From Oegoconia quadripuncta (Eukaryota; Arthropoda; Insecta; Lepidoptera; Autostichidae): a DNA stretch of 64,000 nt. Positions 54,075 through 64,000 of the stretch are shown here, piece by piece. The notes beneath the pieces were generated by a model. It searched no databases, was not told where the DNA came from, and was given only the letters and a program-made list of their open reading frames with translations. A program made the translations under genes and the position numbers. Positions within the stretch are counted from its first letter, which is position 1. Each line of letters starts with the position of its first letter. The DNA lies in NCBI GenBank assembly GCA_949316235.1, contig OX438751.1:24705885-24769884 (forward strand), written 5' to 3'.

Positions 54075-54550
54075 TGGTGACGCCACTCTTGATTACGAAC
54101 AACTTTCTCCAAGGAACCATAGTCGAATTCGTTCAAAAATATTTCGATAACCCATACAAAGTAAACCATTCTTAAACCAACTTTAGTATGGAAGTTCCAC
54201 AATTCTCGGACTAGTAACCATAGCCGTAGCTGTCGCGCTTCATACCGTTCGCTGATTGCCAGCCGCCCTCCGGGAACGGGCCCCCCCTAGTGAGGGGGGG
54301 CAGGGCGAGGGGGGGACCTGGTGCCGCTTATGCGTTCCCGGGTCCTCCTTACTGCCGAGGAAGGTCGCCGCGGGGCTTTGGTGGGTATCCCACATAACCG
54401 TCTCGCCGCCCCCCAGGCGGGCGGTATGCTAAAACGCATTTCCCCACAAAAAAAAAAAAGGAACCATACCATGGTTTACTTTGTATGGGTAAACGAAAAT
54501 TTTTTGATCGAATCCGACTATGGTTCCTATTGGACAGTTGTGAACAGGGG
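54075..54550. mobile_element. Palindromic MITE (family D) with a retroelement in its centre
   Basis: Left arm CTTGATTACGAACAACTTTC, AAGGAACCATAGTCGAATTC, AAAGTAAACCATTCTTAAAC; right arm ATGGTTTACTTTGTATGGGT, TTTTTTGATCGAATCCGACT, ATGGTTCCTATTGGACAGTT. Same family as 13290-14010. Confidence 0.75.
54223..54461 (+). mobile_element. G+C-rich retroelement 3' end with target duplication
   Basis: 239 bp, strongly G+C-rich (CGGGAACGGGCCCCCCCTAG, GTGGGTATCCCACATAACCG), ending in about 12 A. AACCATA flanks it on both sides (54216-54222 and 54462-54468). The composition differs sharply from its surroundings. Probably a short 5'-truncated copy of a G+C-rich non-LTR element; family not assigned. Confidence 0.8.
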
Positions 54551-54560
54551 TTACACGATT

Positions 54561-54890
54561 TTTTTTTTCTTTAAAACTGGTTTCGCGTTTGACTACAATC
54601 TCACCTGATGGAAAGTGACGATGTAGCCGAAGATGTATCACGCGCACCCAGTAAATGCCTATTCACTCTAGACTTGAAGATCTCAAGGTTATAAGTGTAG
54701 GGAAAAACCGACGCGGGCAGTGAGTTCCATACCTTAGCAGTCCGCATTATAAATGATGAAGCAAAGCGCTTAGTGCGGATGTTCGGTATGTTGACAACAT
54801 ATGGATGGAAACCCTCCCCGCGCCTGGTTGTCCGAAGATGGGAAGGGGACGGTGGAATAAGATTGTGCAATTCCATCGCACACTCACAGA
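54561..54890 (-). pseudogene. LINE C-terminal end with A-tail
   Basis: Minus strand: MELHNLIPPSPSHLRTTRRG, NIPNIRTKRFASSFIMRTAK, VWNSLPASVFPYTYNLEIFK, SRVNRHLLG. R-T-x-x-x-W-N-x-L-P-x-x-V-F-P and F-K-x-x-V-N-x-x-L mark the ORF2 end. The stop is followed by AGATTGTAGTCAAACGCGAA and an A-tail. A matching tail is at 61000-61080. Confidence 0.8.
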
Positions 54891-55495
54891 AATGTATCCT
54901 GTAAATTAAATTTAAATAAATAGATACATGACAGAACTTAACGAAAAGCTTTCCCTCTCTAACAGATATTTGACTAAAAAGAATTTAAGTCATCGTCATC
55001 TCTCTGCTCTGTTCCTTTTATTTCAAACAAAAAATCAAATACAACATGATATTTTCTTACATTTCAAAAGACTATTGAGACATTGGCATATCTTTGATTA
55101 ATTTACAAGCGACAAACATATCGCATACTTTTCTAAAAACATCTCATATAATAAACGATGAAGTCACGAACGCGATACAAATAAAAATACTTCAAACGCG
55201 ACGCTCTGAATGTAGTATTTGGTAATATTTGACTCTGCGACGCAATATTTAATGTGGTGACTACAACATTTGTGTATGCGAGTACAGAGCATATCTACCA
55301 TACTTCTGATGCTTTGTTTGATTTATTTCATGTAAAATAACTTTTGTTAAGTGATGCTTGTAATTTATAGTGCGGCATTTACTACAAATTTCAATCGTGG
55401 ATCAACTTATAAGATGGGTATAACTGATGAGGCAATGTTGCGTCGATAATTTTAAATACTCTAGAGGTCCCAGGATATAGTTTTTGTTATGTTCG

Positions 55496-55770
55496 ACGAC
55501 GTGTTTGGTGTAGTGGTTAGAAATTCTGCTGCTATACCAAAAGGTCGCGGGTTCGAATCCCGCTAGGGGCATTGTTTGTATGATGAATACAGACATGTGT
55601 TCCCGAGTTATGGATGTTTTTCATTTATATGTGTATTTATTTACAAAAAAAAGTATTTGTGTAATTTATTAACCATCTGGTATCTATAATACAAGCCTAG
55701 TTGCTTAGTGTGGAACTAGATGGCGCTGTGTGTGTGTGCAAAATATTTATTATTATTATTATATAGCCTA
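55496..55770 (+). mobile_element. SINE-A, full-length
   Basis: GACGACGTGTTTGGTGTAGT head, GGTCGCGGGTTCGAATCCCG B box intact, body to GATGGCGCTGTGTGTGTGTG and (TTA)n. One of the best-preserved copies. Confidence 0.92.
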
Positions 55771-56884
55771 GGATGTTCTACTGTAATCACATTTATTTTT
55801 CGTATTTATTTACATATTCCTTTGATTCTTGTAAATCTACATTATTAACTTTTCTGTGGATTCATGTAGATGAATGAACGGGACCCTTAAACCTTTTTTA
55901 TTAAATCAAATCATTTTCTTTAGTGTTATACCTTGATCTCTCTCTATATAAAACATTACTGTATATTTTCTCATTTCTGATTTTATTCTGACTAAGAAGT
56001 AGCAAAAATTCAAACTAGAAATTTTGTCATTTAAACAATTTTAAGTAGAGGTATGGAAAATAGTAGTAGACTAAATATTAATGCACGCAAAATACTTCTG
56101 CGCCATGCAGTTTCAGCTTGGTTCATTTTAAACATAAATATTGCTCATTTACAAACAAAATATTTACTTATTAGATTATGTGTATTAACAAATTATTTAT
56201 CTGATAATGGTAAATCTAATATTTCTCAACAATTACATCCGATTTCTAGACGTTTCCTCAGATACCAAAGCCTATACATATCTTTACTTTTAGTGTTGAC
56301 GGAGTGTGACCGGACAGAAGCTCTTAGCAGCTCAATGAATATGGGAGGCTATCTGTGCTTAAATAATGTAGGCGCCTGTAATACCATTCTGGCTTCCCCC
56401 TACTCGAGTGAAGCGAGGATGCTTTACAGGCTACTGTCATTAGCTATTAATAATCATAACGTTTAGTACCTATATGGTAAATGTCTATACAGACCGACAT
56501 GTTCAAGTTAATGAACAAGGTCTTTAAACCAAGATTAAAAAAAAAAAATCTTTACTTTTATGTGCAAACTTGCTACACTATTTAATTATGTTTAGTCTGC
56601 TAAACGTCGTTAATATTTTATCCCATTTTCATTTGTTGTATCACCGTCATGTCAGGTTTTATAAAAAATATTATCAGTCACGGATGGCACCAGTACTTAA
56701 CCTATATAACATGAATGAACCACAGGTACAAGACACGCCGTATGATTCATAGCCCGCTTGACATCCGCCACGTTTCCCGTTCACAATTTATGGTGCTCCA
56801 AACATTTGCTTACGAATACACTTTACACATGTAATGTTATGTATATAATACATAGGTTTAGCATTGATGAATGTGTCCTTGTCG
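55771..56884. other. A+T-rich, no gene seen
   Basis: A plus-strand frame (56053-56466, 137 codons) has no recognisable domain, no homologue among the repeats here, and only A+T-driven composition; treated as a chance frame. Confidence 0.35.
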
Positions 56885-57117
56885 TTAATATTTACTTTAA
56901 ATAATGTGTTACCACAGGGCTCGATTTTGGGGCCTTTATTATTCTTCACAGTTATGCAAATGACAAGGCGGAGTTTCTTGTCGCTTCTTCTCCCTAACCA
57001 TAACACCTTGTGAAGCGATGTAGTTAAAAAAAGAAAAATAGCATGTTGACTTTCAATAAGTGATATTTTTGTATCCTACATTGAATAAAATATTTTTGAT
57101 TTTGATTTTGATTTTGA
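56885..57117 (+). pseudogene. LINE with large internal deletion
   Basis: VLPQGSILGPLLFF (56900 on) is the RT motif before YxND; after a one-base shift YANDKAEFL follows. Only 100 bp later the element ends with TACATTGAATAAAATATTTT and (GATTTT)n. The rest of RT and the C-terminus are deleted. Confidence 0.78.
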
Positions 57118-57419
57118 ATACTGGACGCGTTTAAATAATTCCCTTTACATATTAAAATACTTATCAGACTAATAGTTATGTGATTTAGATATGTATAATA
57201 CTGTCACAAATGGACGACATAGAAAATTATTAATGGTTGGTACAGTTAGAAATACATAATTGAAATTAAGACATATTTGAAGTGAAACTATTATTAGAGT
57301 CAACGTCAATGTTAAATGTCAAGATCACGCCAGATTTGACACTTACCCTTCTGTTCGTATGTATAATTTATGTATGCCTAAAGGTTTATTCACATTATGT
57401 TCACAGCAAATATCATTTC

Positions 57420-57742
57420 TTTGAATGAGCCAACCCTTTACTCAATATTAACAACATCGGGTTTACGAATCGGAGGTTACGGGTTCTATCCCCAACGGGG
57501 TACATATTTAGTACTCGGTTTTGTTGGTGGTAGGGCATTTAAGGCTGTTAGCTACCACCATCCTAAGTCTGCCGCCAAACAGCAATATTAAAACCATTGT
57601 TGTGTTCCGGTTGTCAGAGATAAGATAGCCAGTGCCCCAAATAAGATAGGGTTTCCGGGTTAGTACACTTCTACTTTCGGCCTCATCTTCACTTAACGTC
57701 AGGTGTGATTGAGGTAAAGTGCTAACCCATTGTGCATATAAA
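57420..57742 (+). mobile_element. SINE-B, near full-length
   Basis: TGAGCCAACCCTTTACTCAA diverged head, GGAGGTTACGGGTTCTATCC (B box mutated), and body to AACCCATTGTGCATATAAA. Confidence 0.87.
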
Positions 57743-58119
57743 GGAAGCCAACGCCCCACAAAGAGTAGTATAGGTAAGTTACTTGGAAATATCAGGCAGG
57801 TACTCAAAAATAATTTAACTTATTACTGAGTAAACACGGAATTGATTCAACATTGCCGTAAGATATACAAAAGTCTAATAGGATAAACTTGAATTATTTG
57901 AACAGCCCGACCGAATGGGAATGAACCTTAACATGAACTATAATACCATATATTACAATTTAAATTTGGTGAAAGGTTAGCAACACAGGACATGAACAAC
58001 GTTACCTATAATAATAGTGATTAAATCAACTGTCATTGGAAAGTAGAAGTTCGACAATTGATTATAAATAATTATTACTACCTTTAGTAAATTGTCAATT
58101 CTGTGTTTTGTCGTAAATA

Positions 58120-58320
58120 AAATATACAATACAATACAATACAATACAATACAATACAATACAATACAATACAATACAATACAGTACAGTACAGTGCAGT
58201 GCAGTACAATGCAATGCAATACAATACGATACGATACGATACAATACAATGCAAATACACTTTATTGCACAACAGAAAAAAATACAGTTATAATACTTCC
58301 ACGCCTCAGTAGAGAAATTT
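58120..58320 (-). repeat. LINE tail with long pentanucleotide expansion
   Basis: About 26 pentamers of CAATA with CAGTA, CAATG and CGATA variants (58125-58252), then AAATACACTTTATTGCACAA, the start of the family 2-like 3' UTR on the minus strand. Confidence 0.88.
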
Positions 58321-58839
58321 TGTAGCGGTGAAGACATTGTAATAAACTTACAACATACTGAAAATCTAAGAAAATAAACATAATTTAATTACCATTTCAT
58401 TTCATATTCACCCTGCTCTTAAAAATGTAAAGATTGTAAGATTTCGGAAACACGGACATTTTGTATTAACGTACACGTAGCAATACATGTACAAGAACAT
58501 AAGTTCTCATACGTAATATTGCCTACTACATCTAAATATTCATGAAGCTGTGAACATCTTATCAATCTTGTAATTACATACGAGCACCTCTGTTCCAAAT
58601 ATGAGCATGTTGCGAATATTGCAATGTTTGATAGGTTTTGTTCGGATGACAGTCGTTCATTTTTAACACCCGTGAAGAGGATTGATGAATGTCAGGATTT
58701 GAAAACGGTTTTTTATCAACGCATTCCGAATGCAAAACGCTGCTCTAAGCACGGAGACTACGACTACAAATATTGCTGTTATAGATTAAAGTTCATTATC
58801 ATCATATCTTTCGCATTTTATTCGCTTCAGCAGCAGTTT

Positions 58840-59352
58840 TGCCAACCGATTCTTTGGCTTTTTAGGTAACTTCCTGTACAATAAAATTAACAACATCTTC
58901 TCAATCTATCACTTGGCAAATCATGAATGTAAACGCTCTGTTGCCCGATGGTTACAATCACTAGATTATAATCAGACTGAAGATCTCCTTAAACTTGTTG
59001 CTTAATGCTACTACATTAGTAGAATCGCGCGCGCGCGCGCGCACACACACACTTACATTTTTTATTTTATTTTATCGTCTATTCTTTTCTGAACTGTGTT
59101 ATACTGTTTCCACTTTCTAATTATATTTGGTATATTGTTATGTATCGATATAATAATATTGTTACTGCTTGCATCACCTAGGGGGAGAGCCTGGCAATTT
59201 GAAAAACAGGTTTATTTTCCTAGTTCAGATGTCAGTCTCTCACAAGTGAAATAGTATATTTGGGCCTGAATTTTGTAATTTTGTAATTTAGATATTTTCT
59301 TACTATTTACCTTGTGTGTGAAACAATAAAGATTATTATTATAAGATTATTA
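58840..59352 (+). pseudogene. LINE C-terminal end and 3' UTR
   Basis: The frame NRFFGFLGNFLYNKINNIFS, IYHLANHECKRSVARWLQSL, DYNQTEDLLKLVA ends at a TAA at 59003-59005. N-K-(L/I)-N-N, then C-K-x-x-x-x-x-W-L-x-x-L-x-Y-x-x-T-E-x-L-L, is a known C-terminal pattern of insect LINEs. The 3' UTR holds a (GC)n(AC)n tract (59028-59051) and ends ACAATAAAGATTATTATTAT. Confidence 0.72.
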
Positions 59353-59712
59353 TCAGCCGAAAGACGTCCACAGCTAGACAACGGCTCCCCCAAAGATTTC
59401 TACAACGATCGGTCCTGCGCTGTCTGTCTCCAGCAGCTTTACTAAATCGTCGGTAACCTCGCGAGGGGCCTGCTCATGCTGCATCCTCCGGTGCGTGGTC
59501 GCTACTCGAGAACCTTTTCGCGCCAACGGCCGTCGGTCCTAGGAGCAATGTGCCCCGCCTACTGCCATTTAAGTTTGGCAATATCGGTTAGCGGGCTATA
59601 TCGGTCGCCTTGGTTCTCCTGCTGTTCTCCTCATTTCTGATTCGATCCCGCGAGTTCCGAGCATTGGCCTCTCCATTGCCCTTTGGGTGACCTTGAGCCT
59701 CTTTCCGAGGCC
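59340..59712 (-). pseudogene. RTE-like LINE fragment
   Basis: Minus strand near 59700-59640 reads LGLRKRLKVTQRAMERPMLG-like text and an SR-x-x-x-RNE block. Further on comes the region homologous to 50395-50665, TCCTGCGCTGTCTGTCTCCA on plus. Frameshifted and without RT. Confidence 0.7.
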
Positions 59713-60409
59713 CATAGTGAGTCACCACGTTTCAGTTCCTTATGAAATGTACAGAGATGCACACGTGACAGGGGCTGAGCCCATCGCCGTTGAAAGGTGC
59801 AAAACTATAGACTTTTTTTTTGGTGGAAAGTCCCTTAGTCACCTTTTACGATACCTACGGAAAGAGACAAGTTGGTTCAATGCTATTTGAATGTCGAAAC
59901 CACAGAGCACATTAATATTAATGTAGTCATTATTTTACTTAAAACGATTCTATTTTTTTTCTTACATCCTAAATTCCTTAACGTAATTAAATCAGATATC
60001 AAATGAAATGTTGCACTCGTATATCTACAGTTACAGTTCATATGCTTCATTCACATTGCGATGTTTGTATCGCGCAACATATACCTAAAAAGCCGATGAG
60101 CGATATGGACAATAGAATGATACAAAAATCTAGCAATCCGAAATATTTCCCAACACGATACAACTCTGCAAAGAGAGTTAAGAATTCGTATCGATTGATC
60201 CTCCACACGACGCTTGTAAATTTTAGAATCCGGCAAAGCGTTTGACACTTGCTTTGTACGGAACCGCGTTGACGGTTCGTTTCAGATGTCGAAATTTAAT
60301 CCGTCTGCGTCAGCCAGCAGTAACGTTAAAAAGTATAAAATGATTTTGGAACGAGGGAAATTGGAAGGATTAAGGAGTTGATATTGAATATAAAATGATG
60401 AAAAGTCAA

Positions 60410-60660
60410 ATTGCAGTGAATAATACTGACATCCGCTGCTAAACATAGGCGTCCACCATAGATTTTCAAAGCTCGGTTGGTAGGTGCCTGCATCCAGCGA
60501 CTGCTCGCGAACTTCATCAGGTCATCCATCCACCTTGCCAGTCTCGAGAACTATCCCATGGGCCATCGGTTCTTCGTTCTTCAAGCCACTGTCACTTTAA
60601 CTTTACAAATCCCCTGGGTTATGTCAGTGACTTTCGACGGATATCTTCACTGTTAAAAGT
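60410..60660 (-). pseudogene. RTE-like LINE fragment
   Basis: Minus strand MDDLMKFASSRWMQAPTNRA, LKIYGG; the usual family text is R-W-x-D-D-L-x-K-x-A-x-x-R-W-M-Q-A-A-x-x-R. No other part of the element is recognisable. Confidence 0.68.
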
Positions 60661-60999
60661 TAGAAGTTTAATCTAAAACGAAGGTTCCGCAGTGAATGAG
60701 CGATTAACACACGGAACGCGAACAAAAGTTTCTTGGATTCAGTGCATTTCAACAGCTCCATGTTTTACTTATGGCAAACTTGGAAATTTTATAAGCTCCT
60801 TCCAGACTTCCTAGTTCTGATGGCGCGCGGCGGGTCGCATTGAAACGAGAGACTTTTGAAACTATATTTCAGATTCCTTGAGTTCTTTAGTGTTCCGTAT
60901 CTAAAAATGGCAAAACGTCTGTCTGTCTTGGCAGTTTATTTCAGAAACTAAAGTAGACAAAATTATTTGTAACATCAGGTATTTGTGGGTATTTTTTTT

Positions 61000-61200
61000 T
61001 AATTTTTTTTTTATGGTTAACTGGATACGCATTTGACCACAATCTCACCTGATGGGAAGTGATGATGTGGCCGAAGAGTAAGAGTAAGAGTAACTCAACA
61101 TGAGGTTTACAAATCGAAGGTCGCGTGTTCGATCCCCAGCAGGGTAACTACATGTTTAGTACTCGGTTGGTAGGTGGTAGGCATGTTCAGCCGTTTACGT
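61000..61200 (+). repeat. LINE tail scrap followed by SINE-B scrap
   Basis: 61000-61075 has a T-run, GCATTTGACCACAATCTCAC and CTGATGGGAAGTGATGATGT (minus-strand LINE end as at 54561). 61085-61200 has AGGTCGCGTGTTCGATCCCC and ACTCGGTTGGTAGGTGGTAG from the SINE-B head. Confidence 0.7.
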
Positions 61201-61544
61201 CCTGTGGCTGGTAAGATGATGATGACTCTTTACAGAATGAAATACTTGGGATAACGTCTATGAATAATAAATAAAAGGAAATTGATTCACCACAAGTCAT
61301 AAAAATTACATTAACAATTTTGAATGTTATTGATTTGTGATGAAATGACATACGGAAAACTGAAGGAAAGTACTAATTTAAAATTTATATTATCCCATCG
61401 CGGTTAAAGGCCACAGCAAAACAAATTATATATTTCCCAAAAAAGTGGTATCTGGTATTCCCTGGCATAATACAAGCCTCGTTGCCTAGTGCGGAACGGC
61501 GCTGTGTTTTCCCGTTGATATTTATTTTTTACTGCAAGATATAA

Positions 61545-61612
61545 CACACACACACACGCACACACACACACGCACACACACACACGCACACACACACACG
61601 CACACACACACA
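61545..61612 (+). repeat. (CA)n microsatellite with regular CG steps
   Basis: CACACACACACACG units of about 12-14 bp repeated five times, a higher-order periodicity inside the dinucleotide array. Confidence 0.9.
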
Positions 61613-61639
61613 CTTATAGTTATTTAGATATAAAATAAA

Positions 61640-61810
61640 AATAAATAAAATAAATATTTCGGACACTTACACCAATCATCTAGTCCCAAACTAAGCAAAG
61701 CTTGTGCTATAGATACTAGATAACGGATAAACATACATAAATATTTATATAAACATCCAAGACTCGGGAATAAATGTTCGTGTTCCACTACACCGATCGG
61801 TCGTCTATCG
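61640..61810 (-). repeat. SINE-A2 with internal deletion
   Basis: Plus strand GGACACTTACACCAATCATC, CATCCAAGACTCGGGAATAA, then directly CCACTACACCGATCGGTCGT; the B-box part is deleted. Confidence 0.8.
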
Positions 61811-62734
61811 TAGATATAGTTATTGTTATTTAGTTATGGCTGTTGTTATATCTGCATCTTGATCATATCTTCTGTATAAGTTAAGGAAGAGTGGATCTTT
61901 CTGGCACAGGCATTTTGATGCTTAAAAGAAAGATCCTACAACACATTGATAATTGTATGATTTGAGAAACAAATAAACTATTTTGTATTGTATTTGTATA
62001 ATTCTTACATTTCCAGGTCAAGGCCTCAAAATAAACTCACCAAAAGCGAAGTGAGACGTTAACAAATCGGTCGACATCTCCGCATCTCTTGCAATGTTTA
62101 ATTCATCCCGCGCAGTCAATGTCGTTACAGTGCCCGTGCGTAGCCTGTCAAAATCGATGGAACCGAAACAGGCGCGTTCGTAGCTGATTATAGGCTACCA
62201 AGCACCCAGCTATTCGTTTTCGATTAGCGAAGTTAAGCAATGTACGGACCACTATTGGCATTTTTAACATCCGACGAAAACGTATTATGGGTTTATCGTT
62301 CATTTTCATTTACATCAAACATATTTTTCTTAGGTGCCGAAAACACACAGCACCAAATGTTCAATTTAAAGTTGCCCATCACTGGTCTATGATATTATCC
62401 TCATGATCCCTTAGTTACATTTTGCGACACCCACGGGAAGACAGGGTGGTCTTAATCCACCCTGTCGTGAACCACACCGAAGAACCTTTCGAATCGCATT
62501 ACCCAATTATCAGACAACCACATTCGTAAATATCCGACCAACAAGGCTCTACCCAAATGAGAATTACAGACCTCTTTATCTTCATTAAATAAGACATAAC
62601 TGACTCACTGTGTGCACAGTGGGTCCATTCGATGCGTTCAATGCAGTTAACACCTCAATGCATTCGCACAGTGCTCGCTCGGTCGGTAACGATTAAAGTA
62701 AAATATAGTCACGGTTTATGTTTCATCATCAGCC
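61811..62734. other. Unassigned sequence
   Basis: 62205-62255 has GATTAGCGAAGTTAAGCAAT, a possible 5S rRNA-like scrap. A minus-strand frame ending at a GTGAGT donor near 62039 is discussed among the rejected items. Confidence 0.35.
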
Positions 62735-62995
62735 CGTAAACATCCCACTGCAGGGTTATAGGCCTTCCCTCGTGTAATGAGGGAGTATGGGCCCTATAGT
62801 CCACCACGCGGGCGTAATGTGGGTTGGGGACTTCACGTGCCTTCGAATTTTTTATTTCTCAGGCAGGTTACCTCACGATGTTTTCCTTCACCGTTTAAGA
62901 GGCAGTTGGATAAATAAGTAAATTAAATTTTAAAAGTCATTGGTACATGGCATGCGTGGGAATCGAACCCGGACCTCCGAAATTGGGAGACCCCG
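62735..62995 (-). mobile_element. SINE-C copy, tRNA-derived
   Basis: Plus strand AACATCCCACTGCAGGGTTA, GAGGGAGTATGGGCCCTATA, GGCAGGTTACCTCACGATGT and GGAATCGAACCCGGACCTCC; on the minus strand the last is a B box GGGTTCGATTCC. The most complete copy of this family here. Confidence 0.85.
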
Positions 62996-63404
62996 TCTGA
63001 GTCAATGACGTCCGTTTATGTTTACGGGTTAGTTAATTTAAAAAAAATACTACAACTAATTTGGGTTCTAAGTAGTGTCCAGCCGGCGTAGCAAGGCATC
63101 GATTGTCGCGCGCGACGCAGGAGTGGAAGTGTAATCGTTGTATATTTCATCCAAGCGAATGAGCTGGGCAAATGTTATCTTGAGCGACATAAACTTTTAT
63201 CGCGCCTTCGGGAGCAGGTCTGATAAGCCAAATTTTAATAAACAATATTTTATTGCACCGAAATAAATTACATAACTTGTTGAAGATTTTTATAAGTAGT
63301 TTAAATATTAAGAGTAAACCATAGAACGTAACCAGTCTTCGATACAAACTGTAATCGATCACATGCATAAAATATATTTGGACATAATATCTTTGAACAT
63401 ATAC

Positions 63405-63645
63405 AGACAGCGCCATCAAGTTCCACACTAAGCAACTAGGCTTGTGTTGTGGATACCTGATGGTTGATACACTACACAAATACATTTTTTTTTTTTTAAT
63501 AAATACATTATATAATTGAAAAACAAACTCGGGTACACATGTCCGTATTCATCATATAAATATATGCTCCTAGCGGGATTCGAACCCGCGACCTTTTGGT
63601 GTAGCAGCAGAGTTTCTAACCACTACACCAAACAGGTCGTCAAAG
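63405..63645 (-). mobile_element. SINE-A copy
   Basis: Plus strand CAGCGCCATCAAGTTCCACA, GTGTTGTGGATACCTGATGG, GGGATTCGAACCCGCGACCT and AACCACTACACCAAACAGGT. Full length. Confidence 0.9.
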
Positions 63646-63759
63646 TAAACATCTTATTTTATCTTATGTTAAACAACTTCCAAAACTACGATTTTAACAA
63701 TTCTACAGAAAGAAAGAGTAACATGTGTTTGACAGATACATACAACGATGTATCCGGTC

Positions 63760-63885
63760 TTCGTCTGGAAGTCCGGTCGTCGTCGTCAACTTAATACTTA
63801 TAGGGTGAAAATACCAGAGAAATCACGAATCTAAATAAACAATAACAAATAGAATAGGACCATTCTATAAGACCATCGTCGACCG
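63760..63885 (-). repeat. Unnamed repeat, copy 2
   Basis: Reverse complement of 48335-48446 with small differences: GGTGAAAATACCAGAGAAAT, ATAGAATAGGACCATTCTAT. It lies about 120 bp on the head side of a SINE-A, as copy 1 does. Confidence 0.72.
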
Positions 63886-64000
63886 ACCAGGAAAATTAAA
63901 CGAAATTTTCTATATTTTATTAATCAAAATTAAACATGGTAGGGTCTGTTTGCGTCAATATAGTGGATCACCCATCAAACAACCTGTGCCAGATATTTGC

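Noticed and set aside
56053..56466. 137-codon plus-strand frame
   Set aside because: No domain, no repeat homologue, composition like the surrounding A+T-rich DNA; no promoter or splice support.
62039..62195. Possible minus-strand exon ending at a GTGAGT donor, with a frame including RTGTVTTLTARDELNIARDA and an ATG in a fair start context
   Set aside because: No recognisable domain or signal peptide and no clear acceptor or partner exon; one open frame of about 50 codons is within chance.
62205..62255. Third 5S rRNA-like site (GATTAGCGAAGTTAAGCAAT)
   Set aside because: Similarity is limited to about 25 bp and it lacks the linker and SINE-B seen at the other two sites.

Overview
The window is eukaryotic nuclear DNA, most probably from a moth or butterfly. 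Supporting signs are an A+T-rich composition, many TACCTACC-type tracts, many tRNA-derived SINEs, non-LTR retrotransposon tails ending in short simple repeats, a small Helitron of the lepidopteran type, and two exons of an insect immunoglobulin-superfamily gene. There are no bacterial genes, operons, CRISPR arrays, or true tRNA/rRNA genes. The order is inferred from repeat character; the species is not identifiable.

Host gene. Two short coding exons on the minus strand, 37048-37256 and 9356-9469, have canonical AG/GT borders and compatible phases. Together they encode the end of one Ig domain (DEGVYRCRVDF) and the start of the next (EEGDDVLLTCRVLGG). The pattern is that of the Sidestep (Side) family of cell-surface proteins, known partners of Beaten-path proteins in motor-axon guidance. 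The intron between them is 27,578 bp. The rest of the window is presumably also intron or flank of this gene, transcribed right to left.

Mobile DNA, left to right. 381-950 is an internally deleted PIF/Harbinger element. 960-1935 is a hAT element with perfect 16-bp TIRs and a perfect 8-bp target duplication. 2100-3158 is an open DDE transposase gene, followed by a ~115-bp-unit minisatellite (3165-3830). The large intron (9470-37047) holds two non-LTR reverse-transcriptase fragments (11226-12432 and 24955-26552), copies of two major SINE families (called A and B here), palindromic MITEs, two copies of a mariner-type MITE and several LINE tails. From 37.3 to 64 kb the same families recur. There are also a 64-bp-TIR MITE (40227-40575), a Helitron (45474-45687), and a pair of ~655-bp elements of unknown type in opposite orientation (41863-42515 and 51957-52617). 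Each of the pair has a shared small ORF and two 16-bp palindromes flanking a TATA box.

How it fits together. One gene contributes little coding sequence; most of the window is layered transposon debris. Nesting gives relative ages: SINE-A copies are broken by LINE tails, LINE copies by SINEs, and a SINE-B copy by the unknown element. SINE families A, B and C appear to depend on partner LINEs for mobility, but which LINE mobilises which SINE cannot be read from the window. Family names A, B and C are local labels.
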